This document shows positions 18,919-28,226 of a stretch of DNA of 64,000 nucleotides, one piece after another; the stretch's first letter is position 1, and each line of letters begins with the position of its first letter. Below the pieces are notes generated by a model. That model searched no databases. It worked only from the letters and a program-made list of their open reading frames with translations, and had not been told where the DNA came from. The stretch lies in assembly GCF_014196305.1 (NCBI RefSeq), contig NZ_JACIDJ010000003.1, forward strand, positions 186,001 to 250,000. The letters run 5' to 3'. The position numbers and the translations under genes are program-made. The DNA is from Roseococcus suduntuyensis (GTDB lineage: Bacteria; Pseudomonadota; Alphaproteobacteria; Acetobacterales; Acetobacteraceae).

Positions 18919-19703
18919 CACCCGCGCACCATCCCGCCATCCACGCGCAGCACGCAGCCCGTCATGTAGGCGGCCTGGTTGCTGCACAGGAAAGCGACCA
19001 GCGGGCCGTACTCATCGGGCAGGCCGTAGCGCCCGGCGGGGATGGTCTTGGACCGCTCCGCGATCACATCATCCACGCTCTTGCCCTGGCGCGCGGCCAG
19101 GCTGCCCGCCGTCTCCAGGCTGCGGTCGGTGCGGATGGCGCCAGGCGCCACGATGTTGCAGGTGATGCCCTCATGCGCCACCTCGGCCGAGAGCGTCTTC
19201 ATCCAGCCCATGATCGAGGCGCGCAGCGTGTTGCTCAGCACCATGTTGGGCAGGGGCTGCAGCATGCCCGTGCTGCCCACATTGATGATGCGGCCCCACT
19301 TCCGCTCGCGCATGCCGGGCAGCAGCGCGTTGGTGAGGCGAACCGGCGAAAGCACGATGCGCTGGAACCAGGTGGAGAGAAGCTCCTCGCTGACTTCCAA
19401 GGCGGGGCCGGGCGGCGGGCCGCCATGGTTCTGCACCAGGATGTCCACGCCGCCCATCGCGGCCTGGGCCCCCTGGGCCAGCGCGTCCATCTGCGCCGGG
19501 TCCGCCACATCGGCCACGATGCCCTGGGCGAAGCCCGCGCCCTTGGCGCGGAGTTCGGCGCAGGCGGCATCCAGGCTCGCCTGGTCGCGGCCCGTGATGA
19601 CGAGTGCCGCGCCCTCGGCCGCCAGCGCCTCCGCGATGCTCCGCCCCAGCCCCTTCGAGGCCCCCATCACCAGCGCGCGACGCCCTGCCAGCCCGAAATC
19701 CAT
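18915..19703 (-). CDS. Atypical SDR-family protein (no catalytic Tyr/Lys)
   Basis: A 262-residue SDR fold with GASKGLG near residue 12 and NHGGPPPG near residue 86, an ending with a typical VDGG. At the catalytic site it reads SNTLRAS where YxxxKAx is expected, so both Tyr and Lys are replaced. A subclass with S...R here exists among bacterial FabG-like proteins, so this is probably a lineage feature and not decay. AGGGG precedes the ATG at 19703; an ATG 20 codons upstream is less likely. First gene of the SDR-hyuA-hyuB operon, divergent from the next gene. Confidence 0.75.
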   Translation of the reverse strand: MDFGLAGRRALVMGASKGLGRSIAEALAAEGAALVITGRDQASLDAACAELRAKGAGFAQGIVADVADPAQMDALAQGAQAAMGGVDILVQNHGGPPPGPALEVSEELLSTWFQRIVLSPVRLTNALLPGMRERKWGRIINVGSTGMLQPLPNMVLSNTLRASIMGWMKTLSAEVAHEGITCNIVAPGAIRTDRSLETAGSLAARQGKSVDDVIAERSKTIPAGRYGLPDEYGPLVAFLCSNQAAYMTGCVLRVDGGMVRGW

Positions 19704-19819
19704 GCCAAAAACCCCTGTGGTGAACCTGTGCCGGACCCTGCCGAAACGCGCCCCCTCTGGCAAGGCGGGGGCCAGCGGCTATGGTGCGGCCCGACACCGG
19801 AACTGACCAGGAATTCACC

Positions 19820-20794
19820 ATGCCCAAGCCCGTCCTGCTGCTGACCCGCAAGCTGCCCGCGGCCATCGAGGCCCGCGCGGCCGCCGAGTTCGACGCGCGC
19901 CTGAACCCGCAGGACGATCCCTGGTTCCGCGACGGCGCCGAGATCGCCCGCCGCGCGGCCGAAGCGGGGGCGGCCGGCATCCTCTGCGCGGCGGGCGACC
20001 CGATGAGTGCCGAGACCATCGCGGCGCTCCCCGCCAGTGTGAAGGCCATCGCCACCTTCAGCGTGGGCTATGACCACATCAACGTGCCCGCCGCGAAGGC
20101 GCGCGGCATCACGGTGACGAACACGCCCGAGGTGCTCTCCTTCGCCACGGCCGAAACCGCCCTCACCCTCATGCTCATGGCCGCCCGCCGCGCCGGCGAG
20201 GGCGAGCGCATGGTCCGCGCCCGCAAATGGGAGGGCTGGGCGCCCACGCAGCTGATGGGCGTCACGCTGGAGGGCAAGAAGCTCGGCATCCTCGGCATGG
20301 GGCGCATCGGGCGGGAACTCGCGTCCATGGCGCGCGGCCTCAAGATGGAAATCCATTACCGCGACGTGCAGCGCCTGCCGGCCGAGGCCGAGCAGGGCGC
20401 CATCTTCCACGACAATGACGCGGGCTTCCTCTCCACCATTGACGTGATCTCCATGCACGTCCCGGGCGGCGACGCCACGCGGAAGTGGCTGAACGCCGAG
20501 CGGCTGGCGCAGATGAAGCCCGGCAGCCTGGTGGTGAATTCCGGCCGCGGCGGCAGCGTGGACGACGTGGCGCTGGTGGCCGCACTCAAGTCCGGCCACA
20601 TCCGCGCCGCCGGCCTCGATGTCTATGATGGCGAGCCGGTGGTGTTCGAAGGCTATTTCGGCCTGGAGAACGTGGTGCTGCTGCCCCACCTGGGCAGCGC
20701 CACCATCGAGGTGCGCGACGCCATGGGCCACCGCGCGCTGGACAATCTGACCGCCGTGCTGGCGGGCAAGCCGGCGCTTCACCCCGTCGGCTGA
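19820..20794 (+). CDS. D-2-hydroxyacid dehydrogenase (glyoxylate/hydroxypyruvate reductase type)
   Basis: A 324-residue NAD(P)-dependent dehydrogenase. The Rossmann motif GMGRIG is at 159-164, and the catalytic triad fits Arg243 (NSGRGG), Glu272 (YDGEP) and His290 (LPHLGS). The sequence is of the D-glycerate dehydrogenase/glyoxylate reductase group. AGGA lies 9 nt before the ATG at 19820; upstream in-frame codons are not supported. It is divergent from the SDR-hyu operon (116 bp between starts), and its last 16 nt overlap the end of the convergent flavin oxidoreductase gene. Confidence 0.85.
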   Translation: MPKPVLLLTRKLPAAIEARAAAEFDARLNPQDDPWFRDGAEIARRAAEAGAAGILCAAGDPMSAETIAALPASVKAIATFSVGYDHINVPAAKARGITVTNTPEVLSFATAETALTLMLMAARRAGEGERMVRARKWEGWAPTQLMGVTLEGKKLGILGMGRIGRELASMARGLKMEIHYRDVQRLPAEAEQGAIFHDNDAGFLSTIDVISMHVPGGDATRKWLNAERLAQMKPGSLVVNSGRGGSVDDVALVAALKSGHIRAAGLDVYDGEPVVFEGYFGLENVVLLPHLGSATIEVRDAMGHRALDNLTAVLAGKPALHPVG

Positions 20795-21741
20795 AAGGCC
20801 CTGTTCATCCGCGCGAGGCCTTCCCCGGCCTCGCGCGCCATGCGTTCCACGATGGCGCCGGCGGGTTCCACCTCCCCGATCAGCCCCACGCATTGCCCGG
20901 CCCAGAGATAGCTCTGATCCAGCTCGCCATCGTCCACGCCGCGCGCGTTGAGCGGGCCCGCGATCATGGGCACGATGTCCTCGCCCGCCGCCTCGGCGGC
21001 GAGGATCGCCTCGGTGTGGGCCGAGCGCAGGGCGCGGCCCGGCATGCCGAGCGACCGCTTGATGACGGTGGTGCCCATGGGCTCCGCCGCCACCAGCGCC
21101 TGCTTGTAGTTGGCATGCGCGTGGGCCTCGGCGCTGGCCACGAAGCGGGTGCCCATCTCGACACCCTCCGCCCCGAGCGCGAGGGCCGCCAGCAGCCCCG
21201 CCCCATCCGCGATGCCGCCCGAGGCCAGCACGGGGATGGACACGGCGCGCACCACGCGCGGCACCATCACCATGGTCGTCTCGTCGCCCCGGCCCAGGTG
21301 GCCGCCGCCCTCATAGCCCACCGTGGCCACGAGGTCGGCGCCCGCGCCCTCGGCCTTCTTCGCCAGCTCCGGCCCCGCGATCAGCACCAGCACCTTCGCG
21401 CGGCCATCAATGCGCTTGATCCAGGGCGCGGGGTTGCCGGCGGTAAGGGCGATGACGGCGACCTCCTCCTCCAGCACCACCTCCATCATGGCGGTGAAGT
21501 CCATCCGGCCGAGGGGGAAGTTCACGCCGAAGGGCTTGTCGGTGAGCGCCCGGGCACGGCGGATTTCGGCGCGCAGCGCCTCGGCATCCGCGAGCCCCAC
21601 GGTGGAGATCTGCCCCAGCCCCCCCGCCGCGCTGACAGCCGCGCAGAGTTCCGCCTTGGCGACGCGCGCGAGCCCCCCCTGCACGATGGGATAGCGCACG
21701 CCCAGCAGGCGAGAAGCGCGGGTTTGAATGGAATGGATCAT
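20779..21741 (-). CDS. NAD(P)H-dependent flavin oxidoreductase / nitronate monooxygenase family
   Basis: A 320-residue FMN TIM-barrel of the 2-nitropropane dioxygenase family. It shows YPIVQGGLARV near residue 17, GVNFP near residue 73, GYEGGGHLGR near residue 143 and ASGGIADGAG near residue 175. These enzymes oxidise alkyl nitronates or act as enoyl/quinone reductases; which applies here is unknown. Its ATG overlaps the stop of the Bug gene upstream (ATGA). Last gene of an acyl-CoA dehydrogenase-Bug-oxidoreductase operon. Confidence 0.85.
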   Translation of the reverse strand: MIHSIQTRASRLLGVRYPIVQGGLARVAKAELCAAVSAAGGLGQISTVGLADAEALRAEIRRARALTDKPFGVNFPLGRMDFTAMMEVVLEEEVAVIALTAGNPAPWIKRIDGRAKVLVLIAGPELAKKAEGAGADLVATVGYEGGGHLGRGDETTMVMVPRVVRAVSIPVLASGGIADGAGLLAALALGAEGVEMGTRFVASAEAHAHANYKQALVAAEPMGTTVIKRSLGMPGRALRSAHTEAILAAEAAGEDIVPMIAGPLNARGVDDGELDQSYLWAGQCVGLIGEVEPAGAIVERMAREAGEGLARMNRAFQPTG

Positions 21742-22703
21742 CCGTCGGCCCTGATGTTGGCGGCGCGCACGGCCTCGCCCCAGGTCGCGACCTCGCGCGC
21801 CAGGAAGTCGTGGAATTCGGCGGGTGGCATGCCGGAGGGCAAGGCGCCGGCCGCGCGCAGCCGCGCCGCGTGTTCCTCCTGGCGCAGCGCGGCGGCGACG
21901 ATCTCGGCCACGCGCGCGATGATGGGGGCGGGGGTCGCGGCCGGCGCCATCAGCGACTGCCAGGCGACGGGCGCGAAGGCCTCCCAGCCCAACGCGGCGC
22001 CAATGGGGCGGATGTCGGCGAAGTCCGGATGCGGCTCGGTCGAGGAAATGCCCAGGCCCCGGATGCTGCCCGCGCGCAGCTGCCCCGATTGCGGCGGCAG
22101 GTTCTCGAACACCGCCTGCAGCCGGCCCGCCACCAATTCCGTCACCGCCGGCGCGGAACCCCGGAAGGGCACATGGGTCGCGCTGATGCCCGCGCGGCGG
22201 CAGAACATCTCCATGGCCAGATGCGGCACGGTGCCGATGCCGGCCGAGCCATAGGTGATGCCGGAGGCCTGCCCGCGCGCCCACTCCACGAAGCCCCGCG
22301 CATCCCGCGCGGGCGAGGAGGGATGCACCGACAGCACATTGGGCACCATCATCACGACCGTCACGGGGGCCAAGTCCCGCAGCAGGTCGAAGGGCATGTT
22401 CCGGTAGTAGGTCTGGTTGATGGCCGCGGCGGCGGCGGCCACCACGAAGACCGAGCCATCGGCCGGCCCCCTCGCCACATGGTCCATGCCGAGATTGCCG
22501 CCCGCGCCCGTGCGGTTCTCCACCAGGAAGGTGCCACCCGTGGCCTGGGTCAGCGCCTGGGCGACGAAGCGCGCGGAAAGGTCGGAGGCGCCCCCCGGCG
22601 TGAAGGGCGAGACGATCCGCACCGGCCCCTGCGGCCAGGATTGGGCAAGCGCCGGCGCGGCCAGAAGGGCGGGCGCGGCGAGCAGATGGCGGCGTCGCAT
22701 CAT
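21738..22703 (-). CDS. Bug/TctC-family substrate-binding protein
   Basis: A 321-residue periplasmic receptor starting MMRRRHLLAAPALLAAPALAQ, a compact signal peptide with an Arg-rich start. The family motifs PVRIVSPFTPGGASD, VENRTGAGGN and TYGSAGIGT follow. Its ATG overlaps the acyl-CoA dehydrogenase stop (ATGA), and its own stop overlaps the next start the same way. Tight linkage to an acyl-CoA dehydrogenase suggests the ligand is an organic acid that is later activated and oxidised; this is inference. Confidence 0.88.
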   Translation of the reverse strand: MMRRRHLLAAPALLAAPALAQSWPQGPVRIVSPFTPGGASDLSARFVAQALTQATGGTFLVENRTGAGGNLGMDHVARGPADGSVFVVAAAAAAINQTYYRNMPFDLLRDLAPVTVVMMVPNVLSVHPSSPARDARGFVEWARGQASGITYGSAGIGTVPHLAMEMFCRRAGISATHVPFRGSAPAVTELVAGRLQAVFENLPPQSGQLRAGSIRGLGISSTEPHPDFADIRPIGAALGWEAFAPVAWQSLMAPAATPAPIIARVAEIVAAALRQEEHAARLRAAGALPSGMPPAEFHDFLAREVATWGEAVRAANIRADG

Positions 22704-23887
22704 CGGGCGCTCCTCTCCTTGATCATGTCGCGGGCGATCAGCAGGCGCTGGATGTCGGACGCGCCTTCGAAGATGCGGAACAGCCGCACGTCGCGGAACA
22801 GTTGCTCGACGGCCGTGCCGCGCATGTAGCCCGCACCGCCATGGATCTGCACGGCGTGGTCGGCGACGCGCCCCACCATCTCGCTCGCGAACAATTTGCA
22901 GCAGGCGATGTCGGCGATGATCGGGCCCTGCGCCTCGCCCGCCGCGTCGAAGGCGCGGGCCGTCTCCAGGATCATGCTGCGCGCGGCCAGCGCCTCGCTG
23001 CGCATGTCCGCGAGCCGCCCCTGCACCATCTGGAACTCCGCCAGCGCCTGGCCGAACTGGCGGCGGTGGCGGGCATGGAACAGCGTCTCCTGGATCAGCC
23101 GCTCGGCCTGGCCCGCGCAGGTGACGGCGACATGCAGCCTGGCGTGGTTGATGCCGCGCATGGCGGTCTTGAAGCCGCCCCCCTCGCGCCCGCCGATGAG
23201 GTTTTCCGCCGGCACGCGCACGCCGTCGAAGAACACCTCGGAGGTGGCGGAACCATCCTGGCCCATCTTGCGGTCGGCGGGGCCGCAGCTCAGGCCGGGC
23301 GTGCCGGCCGGCACGATGAAGGCCGAGATGCCGGAGGCGTCCTTCGTGCCCAGTTCCGTGCGCGCCATCACGATGAAGACATCGGCCTGGCGGGCATTGG
23401 TGATGTAGCGCTTCACCCCGTCCAGCACATAGTCGGCGCCCTCCCGCCGCGCCGTGGTGCGCACGCCGCCCGCATCGCTGCCGGCCTCGGGCTCGGTCAG
23501 GCAGAAGGCGGCGGTGACCTCGCCGCTCGCCATGCGCGGCAACCATTCGGCGCGCTGCGCCTCGCTGCCATTGTAGAGGATGGGCTGGGAGCCGAGGCCG
23601 ATCGTGGTCGAGAAGCGCGCGCGGAACACCGAACTCGCCCGCGTCACCTCCAGCATCACGCGCACCTGCTGCTCCATGGTGAGGCCGAGCCCGCCATGGC
23701 GCGTGGGGATGGAGATGCCGAAGAGGCCCATCTCGCGCAGGCGCTGCGTCAAATCCTCGGGGAGGGTTTCCTGGCCCTCCAGGCGGGGCTCGGCGGGGAT
23801 CAGCACCTCGTCCACCAGGCGGCGGACATTCTCCAGGTATTCGGCGAATTCCGCCGCGCCGGCGCGTGCCGGCATGCCGTCATTCAT
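22700..23887 (-). CDS. Acyl-CoA dehydrogenase
   Basis: A 395-residue FAD enzyme that introduces an alpha,beta double bond into an acyl-CoA. It has FCLTEPEAGSDA near residue 128, the ACAD signature QIHGGAGYMRGTAVEQLFRD near residue 347, and the catalytic base position Glu374 (FEGASD). First gene of a three-gene operon linked by ATGA overlaps. The Na/Pi-like gene lies 54 bp upstream on the same strand. Chain-length preference cannot be read from sequence. Confidence 0.88.
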   Translation of the reverse strand: MNDGMPARAGAAEFAEYLENVRRLVDEVLIPAEPRLEGQETLPEDLTQRLREMGLFGISIPTRHGGLGLTMEQQVRVMLEVTRASSVFRARFSTTIGLGSQPILYNGSEAQRAEWLPRMASGEVTAAFCLTEPEAGSDAGGVRTTARREGADYVLDGVKRYITNARQADVFIVMARTELGTKDASGISAFIVPAGTPGLSCGPADRKMGQDGSATSEVFFDGVRVPAENLIGGREGGGFKTAMRGINHARLHVAVTCAGQAERLIQETLFHARHRRQFGQALAEFQMVQGRLADMRSEALAARSMILETARAFDAAGEAQGPIIADIACCKLFASEMVGRVADHAVQIHGGAGYMRGTAVEQLFRDVRLFRIFEGASDIQRLLIARDMIKERSAR

Positions 23888-23941
23888 GGCGCGCCCCCCG
23901 TTGTGATTATGGGCAAGCGTCGGCGCGCGCGCGCCGCGCTG

Positions 23942-25495
23942 TCAAGCCGCCTCGCGCGCCAGCAGGGCGAGGCGCCGCACCCACCACACCGCGCGCTCGA
24001 AATGGCCGGTCAGGCGGAACATGGCCTCCGGCGCGTCCTGGGCGGCCGCGCGGCGCAGGCGCTGCATCATCTCGCCGCGGTCGGCGGCGAGTTCCACCAG
24101 CCAGGCGGGGTCCTCGCCGGGGGCGAGGGCGGAGAGTTCCTCCAGCAGCAGATGCAGCGCCTCGGCGAGCGGGGCGACGCGCGGGTGGGCCAGTTCCGCG
24201 CCCGCCTCGGCGAAGCCTTCCACCGCCTCGCGCAGCGCCACCAGCCCATCGAGGCGCGCGCGGGCGGTGACGGCGGCGGTGAGGTCCTCGGGGGCGAGTT
24301 CCCGCGCCAGCAGCCCGTCCAGGAAATGGCCGATGGCCGCCTCCAGCGACGGGCTGCCGGCGGCGTCGGGCTCGGGCGCCTCGCCGCGCAGGGAGCCCAG
24401 CGTGCCCGGCAGCCGCGCCAGCAGCCGCGCCTGCTCGGCCGTCACCAGCGGCAGGGCGGAGGGCGGGTCGGCCAGGGCCTGGACGTGGAGGAAGCGCGGC
24501 TGGCCCGCCACCTCCTGGGCGTCGGCGGGGGCGAGGCGCGCCATCAGACCCGCCCAGGCCTCGGGCCGCACCAGCGCCAGCAGCGCCATGGCCAGTTGCA
24601 GCAGCAGGAACAGAAGGGCGAGCCGGGTGCCGGCCCCCTCGGCCAGCCAGCCGGTCGCGGCCAGGACCAGGGGCGCGCCGGTGCTCATTTCCAGCGCCAG
24701 GGCGGCCAGGAAGAGCGCGGCGCCCAGCGCGCGCAGCACAAGCTGGAACAGCACCACCTGCCGCGCCGAGCCCCGCAGCCCCCGCCCCAGGATCCAGGCC
24801 GCCAGGCCGGAGCCGAAGGAGGCCCCGCAGATGCCCAGCGCCGCCTGTTCCAGCGAGACCAGCCCCGCGACATGCAGCGTGATCAACAGGATGGACACGG
24901 TGGAGGAGGATTGCGTCACCAGCACCAGCCCCGCCCCCAGCGGCACCAGCAGCCAGGCGATGCCGGCGGTGGCGGCGAGCAGCGCCTGCACCCCCGGCGC
25001 ATCGCGCAGCGGCGCGGCCCCCGCCTGCAACAGGCCAAGGCCCAGCAGCATCAGCCCCAGCCCCGTCAGCGCGGCCAGCGCCGGGCGCAGCCGCCCCTGC
25101 GCGTCAGCGGCCCGGCGCCCGCCCGCCGCCGGCCCGCGGTCCAGGAAGGTCAGCACGCCGGCCAGGAACAGCACCCACAGCGCGGCCAGCCGCAAATCCA
25201 TGGTGGCCACCAGCACCAGCCCCGCCGTGCCCACATTGGCCCAGGCCAGCAGCGGCAGGGCGCGCTGCGGGGGCAGCAGCCCCGCGGCGCGCATGGAGGC
25301 CGTGATGAAGGTGACGGCGTTGCTGCTCTGGGTCAGCCCGCCCAGCATCAGCCCCAGCAGCGCGGCCGAGCCCGTGCCCCCCGCCAGCCCCGCCCGCAGC
25401 CGCGGCCCCGCCAGCGCGGCGAGCGGCCCCGAGAGGCCGCGCACGCCCAGGAAGAACAGGCCAAGCCCGCCCAGCAGGGTGGCTGTGAGGTCCAT
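23942..25495 (-). CDS. Na/Pi cotransporter family protein with PhoU-like C-terminal region
   Basis: A 517-residue inner-membrane protein. The N-terminal 300 residues carry two repeated halves, each with the QSS signature of SLC34/NptA-type transporters (TQSSN near 55 and TQSSST near 190). Several hydrophobic helices surround them. The C-terminal 200 residues are helical and hydrophilic, as in members with a PhoU-like tail. Probable sodium-coupled phosphate transport; some relatives are thought to be regulatory. It is transcribed away from the RsbW-like gene with 168 bp between starts. Confidence 0.78.
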   Translation of the reverse strand: MDLTATLLGGLGLFFLGVRGLSGPLAALAGPRLRAGLAGGTGSAALLGLMLGGLTQSSNAVTFITASMRAAGLLPPQRALPLLAWANVGTAGLVLVATMDLRLAALWVLFLAGVLTFLDRGPAAGGRRAADAQGRLRPALAALTGLGLMLLGLGLLQAGAAPLRDAPGVQALLAATAGIAWLLVPLGAGLVLVTQSSSTVSILLITLHVAGLVSLEQAALGICGASFGSGLAAWILGRGLRGSARQVVLFQLVLRALGAALFLAALALEMSTGAPLVLAATGWLAEGAGTRLALLFLLLQLAMALLALVRPEAWAGLMARLAPADAQEVAGQPRFLHVQALADPPSALPLVTAEQARLLARLPGTLGSLRGEAPEPDAAGSPSLEAAIGHFLDGLLARELAPEDLTAAVTARARLDGLVALREAVEGFAEAGAELAHPRVAPLAEALHLLLEELSALAPGEDPAWLVELAADRGEMMQRLRRAAAQDAPEAMFRLTGHFERAVWWVRRLALLAREAA

Positions 25496-25663
25496 GCTAC
25501 GCGGTCGCCTTCGGCGTCATGTCACAAAAACGCAAAGAAACTTCAAGGGCTTGCTCTCCTGGTTCGGAGGTGCCGCCGAAGCCCGCGCCGCGTCAAGCCA
25601 AGGATTTCCCAGCGCGCGGCGGCGGGGCTAGTCTCATCGCCCAACCACACGAGGCCCGCCCGC

Positions 25664-26077
25664 ATGGACCAGCCCCGCATGACGCTGCGCCTGCCCCCCG
25701 GCACGGAGGATGTGGCGCGTCTGCTGGACGAGGTGGAGGCCTTCGCCGAGCAGGCCGAAATCCCCACCGCGCTGGCCATGCGGCTCGCTTTGGTGGCGGA
25801 GGAGCTGGCGGCCAATGTCGTCATGCACGGCACGGGCGCGGGCTTCTTCGCCTTCACCGCCACCGTCACCGAGGCGGGGGTCGCCATCGCCTTCGAGGAT
25901 GACGGGCCGGAATTCGACCCGCTGGCCGCCCCCGCGGCCCACACCGAGGAGGGCGTGGATTCGCGCGAGGTGGGCGGGCTCGGCCTGCACCTGCTGCGGA
26001 AGATGACGCGCGACGCCAGCTGGGAGCGAAGGGCCGGCGTGAACCGGCTGACCTGCCTGCTGCCCCGCGAATTCTGA
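25664..26077 (+). CDS. RsbW/SpoIIAB-like serine kinase (anti-sigma-type ATPase)
   Basis: A 137-residue GHKL ATPase. The N-box is VAEELAANVVMHG (44-56), the G1 box is EDDGPEFDP (78-86) and the G2 region is VGGLGLHLLRKM (103-114), all intact. Proteins of this type phosphorylate a STAS antagonist and bind a sigma factor or other target. The ATG at 25664 begins the conserved fold; the frame is open upstream but that stretch is unrelated. A STAS gene follows after 108 bp, then the che genes, so it is the first member of a mixed partner-switch/chemosensory cluster. No sigma factor is encoded nearby. Confidence 0.82.
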   Translation: MDQPRMTLRLPPGTEDVARLLDEVEAFAEQAEIPTALAMRLALVAEELAANVVMHGTGAGFFAFTATVTEAGVAIAFEDDGPEFDPLAAPAAHTEEGVDSREVGGLGLHLLRKMTRDASWERRAGVNRLTCLLPREF

Positions 26078-26185
26078 ACATTCCCTCCGCGGGCCGGATT
26101 TCGCGGCGCGCGTATCTTGGATTAACCTGTGCCTGACAATGGGTATCCGCCCTCGCGGACTGCCCCCACAACGGAGCGACCACGA

Positions 26186-26509
26186 ATGGAGATCACCGAG
26201 ACCAGCGAAGGCGGAAAGGCGGTGGCCGTGCTCGACGGCCGCCTCGACACCGCGACGGCGGCGGCGGCCGAGGCGAAGCTGCTGGCGATGCTGGGCCAGG
26301 GTGCCGTGATCGCGGACCTCTCGGCGGTGCGCTACGTCTCCTCGGCCGGGCTGCGCGTGCTGCTCAAGGCGGCCAAGCAGGCCAAGGCGGCGGGGCATGG
26401 CTTCGCGGTGGCCGGGCTGCAGCCCGCGGTGCGCGAGGTCTTCGAGATCAGCGGCTTCGACAAGATCATCCCCGCCTTCGACACGCGGGCCGACGCCGCT
26501 TCGGGCTGA
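26186..26509 (+). CDS. STAS-domain anti-sigma factor antagonist (RsbV/SpoIIAA-like)
   Basis: A 107-residue single STAS domain. The phosphorylation loop reads DLSAVRYVSSAGLRVLL, and Ser53 aligns with the phosphorylated Ser of SpoIIAA. Expected to cycle between phosphorylation by the RsbW-like kinase just upstream and dephosphorylation by a PP2C phosphatase; one with a receiver domain is encoded at 32.8-34.0 kb. GGAG lies 10 nt before the ATG at 26186; upstream codons to 26129 are open but not conserved-looking. cheR starts 6 nt after its stop. Confidence 0.85.
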   Translation: MEITETSEGGKAVAVLDGRLDTATAAAAEAKLLAMLGQGAVIADLSAVRYVSSAGLRVLLKAAKQAKAAGHGFAVAGLQPAVREVFEISGFDKIIPAFDTRADAASG

Positions 26510-26515
26510 CCGCCC

Positions 26516-27280
26516 ATGTCCGCGCCCGCCCGCCTGGCCGATGGCGACCTGGCGGAGGGCGTGATGGGGGCGCTCGGACGCATCGCGGGGCTGGCGCCCT
26601 CACCCGTGCTGGCGGGGCGGCTCGCGGCCGCCTCGGCGCTGCTGCCCGCCTGTGCCAATTCCCCCGAGGACCATGACCACCCGGCCTGGGCCGCGCTGCT
26701 CGATGCGGTGACGGTGCAGGAGACGCGGCTGTTCCGCATCCCCACGCAATGCGCGGCCCTCGGCGCCCTGCTGCCCGGCCTCGCCGCGCGGGCCCGCGCC
26801 GAGGGGCGGGCGCTGCGCCTGCTCTCGGCCGGCTGCGCCTCGGGCGAGGAGGCCTTCACCCTCGCCGCCCTGGCCCGCGCCGCCGCGCCCGACTGGCCCG
26901 TGGAGGTGCTGGGCCTCGACCTCTGCCGCCCCGCTTTGGCCCGCGCGCAATCCGGCCGGCTGGAACCCGGCCTGGGCGACCCGCTGGCCCTGGTGCCGCC
27001 TGACCTGCTGCCGGATTTCGCGGGGGGCCACCCCTCGCCCGCCCTGCGCGCACGCACGCGCTTCCGCCGCGCCAACCTGCATGCGGGCCTCGGCGTCCCC
27101 GGCGGGTTCGACGTGATCTTCTGCCGCAACGTGCTGATCTACCTGACGGAGGAGGCACGCGCGGGGCTGCTGGCGCGGCTCGCGGCCGCGCTGGCGCCCG
27201 GCGGCGTGCTGGGCCTCGGCCCCACCGACCGCCACCCGCCGGGCATGGCGCATCTGGACGAGAACCTCCTCCATGGTTGA
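26516..27280 (+). CDS. cheR: CheR-type protein-glutamate methyltransferase
   Basis: A 254-residue SAM-dependent methyltransferase that methylates glutamates on chemoreceptors. The SAM-binding motif LSAGCASGEEAFTLA is near residues 103-117, and FDVIFCRNVLIYL near 198-210 is diagnostic for CheR. It is slightly short at the N-terminus compared with the usual 270-290 residues. The following CheW gene starts 8 nt inside its end. The presumed substrate is the MCP encoded at 34.0-35.6 kb. Confidence 0.87.
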   Translation: MSAPARLADGDLAEGVMGALGRIAGLAPSPVLAGRLAAASALLPACANSPEDHDHPAWAALLDAVTVQETRLFRIPTQCAALGALLPGLAARARAEGRALRLLSAGCASGEEAFTLAALARAAAPDWPVEVLGLDLCRPALARAQSGRLEPGLGDPLALVPPDLLPDFAGGHPSPALRARTRFRRANLHAGLGVPGGFDVIFCRNVLIYLTEEARAGLLARLAAALAPGGVLGLGPTDRHPPGMAHLDENLLHG

Positions 27281-28226
27281 GCCCGCCCCCCTGCTGCCTT
27301 TGCCGGGCGGCGGCTGGTGCGCGCTGGGCGGCGGCACGGCCGAGCCCGTCTCGGCCCCGCCCCGCCCCCTGCCCGCAGAGGCCGCGCCCCGGCCCGAAGC
27401 CGCGCCGCCCGCCGCCGCGCGCCGCCGTGGCACGGGGCTGGAGGCGCTGCATCTCAGCCTCTCCGGCGTGGCGCTGGCCCTGCCCTCCGCGCTCGCCGAG
27501 CACATCCACCCCATGCCCGAGCTGCTGCCCCTGCCCGGCGCGCCCCCTTGGGTGCGCGGGCTGGCGCTGGCCGGCGGCGCGCCCATCCTGGTGCTGGACA
27601 GCCTTGCTCTCGCGGGCGGCGGCGGCGCGGAGGAGGCGCCCGCCTGGTTGCTGGCGCTGCGCTGGCAGGGGCGGCGGCTCGGCTTGCCCGCCGCGCGCAT
27701 CGCGGCCGGGCCCGCCGTGCCCGCGCTGCGGCAGTTCGAGGCATGGCTGGACGGCCCCGAGGCGCGGGCGGCGCTGGCGCTGGCACCCCCCGCGTTGGAA
27801 GAGGCCACCAGCCGCACCATCCCCGAACGCCATCTGGTGCTGTTCCGCGCGGGCGGGCTGCGCGCCGCCCTGCCGGCCGAGGCCGTGCGGGCCGTGCTTG
27901 CCCCCGTCCGCGCGCAATCCCTGCCCGGTGGCGGCGGCCCGGGTGGCAGCGGTTTCGTGGCGCCGCACCGGGGGGAGTTGCTGCCGGTGCGCGATGCCGG
28001 GCTGCGCCTGGGCGCCGCCCCCGCCGCCCATGGCACCGCCACGCCCATGATCCGCCTGGCGCTGGCCCGCGAATGCCTGGTGGCGGTTTCGGCCATCGAG
28101 GGGGTGCGGCGCGTCCCGGCCGCCGACATCACCCCGCTGGGGACCGGCGAAGGCCTCGTCACGGGCCTTGCCCGGGTGCAGGGGGAGAACCTGATGCTGC
28201 TCTCCCCCACGGCGCTGGCGGCATGA
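27273..28226 (+). CDS. Double CheW-domain coupling protein
   Basis: A 317-residue protein. After a Pro/Ala-rich N-terminal linker (about 1-55) come two CheW-like SH3-type segments, roughly 56-170 and 185-317. Each has the pattern of a hydrophobic entry strand, an LP..V.. element and a VLD or LPVRD strand. It should couple the receptor to CheA. Tandem CheW domains in one chain are less common than single CheW proteins. It overlaps cheR by 8 nt and the cheB start by 4 nt (ATGA). Confidence 0.75.
   Translation: MVEPAPLLPLPGGGWCALGGGTAEPVSAPPRPLPAEAAPRPEAAPPAAARRRGTGLEALHLSLSGVALALPSALAEHIHPMPELLPLPGAPPWVRGLALAGGAPILVLDSLALAGGGGAEEAPAWLLALRWQGRRLGLPAARIAAGPAVPALRQFEAWLDGPEARAALALAPPALEEATSRTIPERHLVLFRAGGLRAALPAEAVRAVLAPVRAQSLPGGGGPGGSGFVAPHRGELLPVRDAGLRLGAAPAAHGTATPMIRLALARECLVAVSAIEGVRRVPAADITPLGTGEGLVTGLARVQGENLMLLSPTALAA

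Noticed and set aside
25520-25530. Pho box upstream of the Na/Pi cotransporter gene
   Set aside because: TGTCACAAAAA resembles one half-site, but no second half-site lies 11 nt away, so it is not supported.
22802-25663. A roughly 950-codon extension of the RsbW-like frame
   Set aside because: It is antisense to the acyl-CoA dehydrogenase and Na/Pi genes, with low-complexity composition; only the last 137 codons are protein-like.
25496-26185. EcfG-type stress promoter in front of the RsbW/STAS genes
   Set aside because: I saw no GGAAC..CGTT pair at the right spacing.
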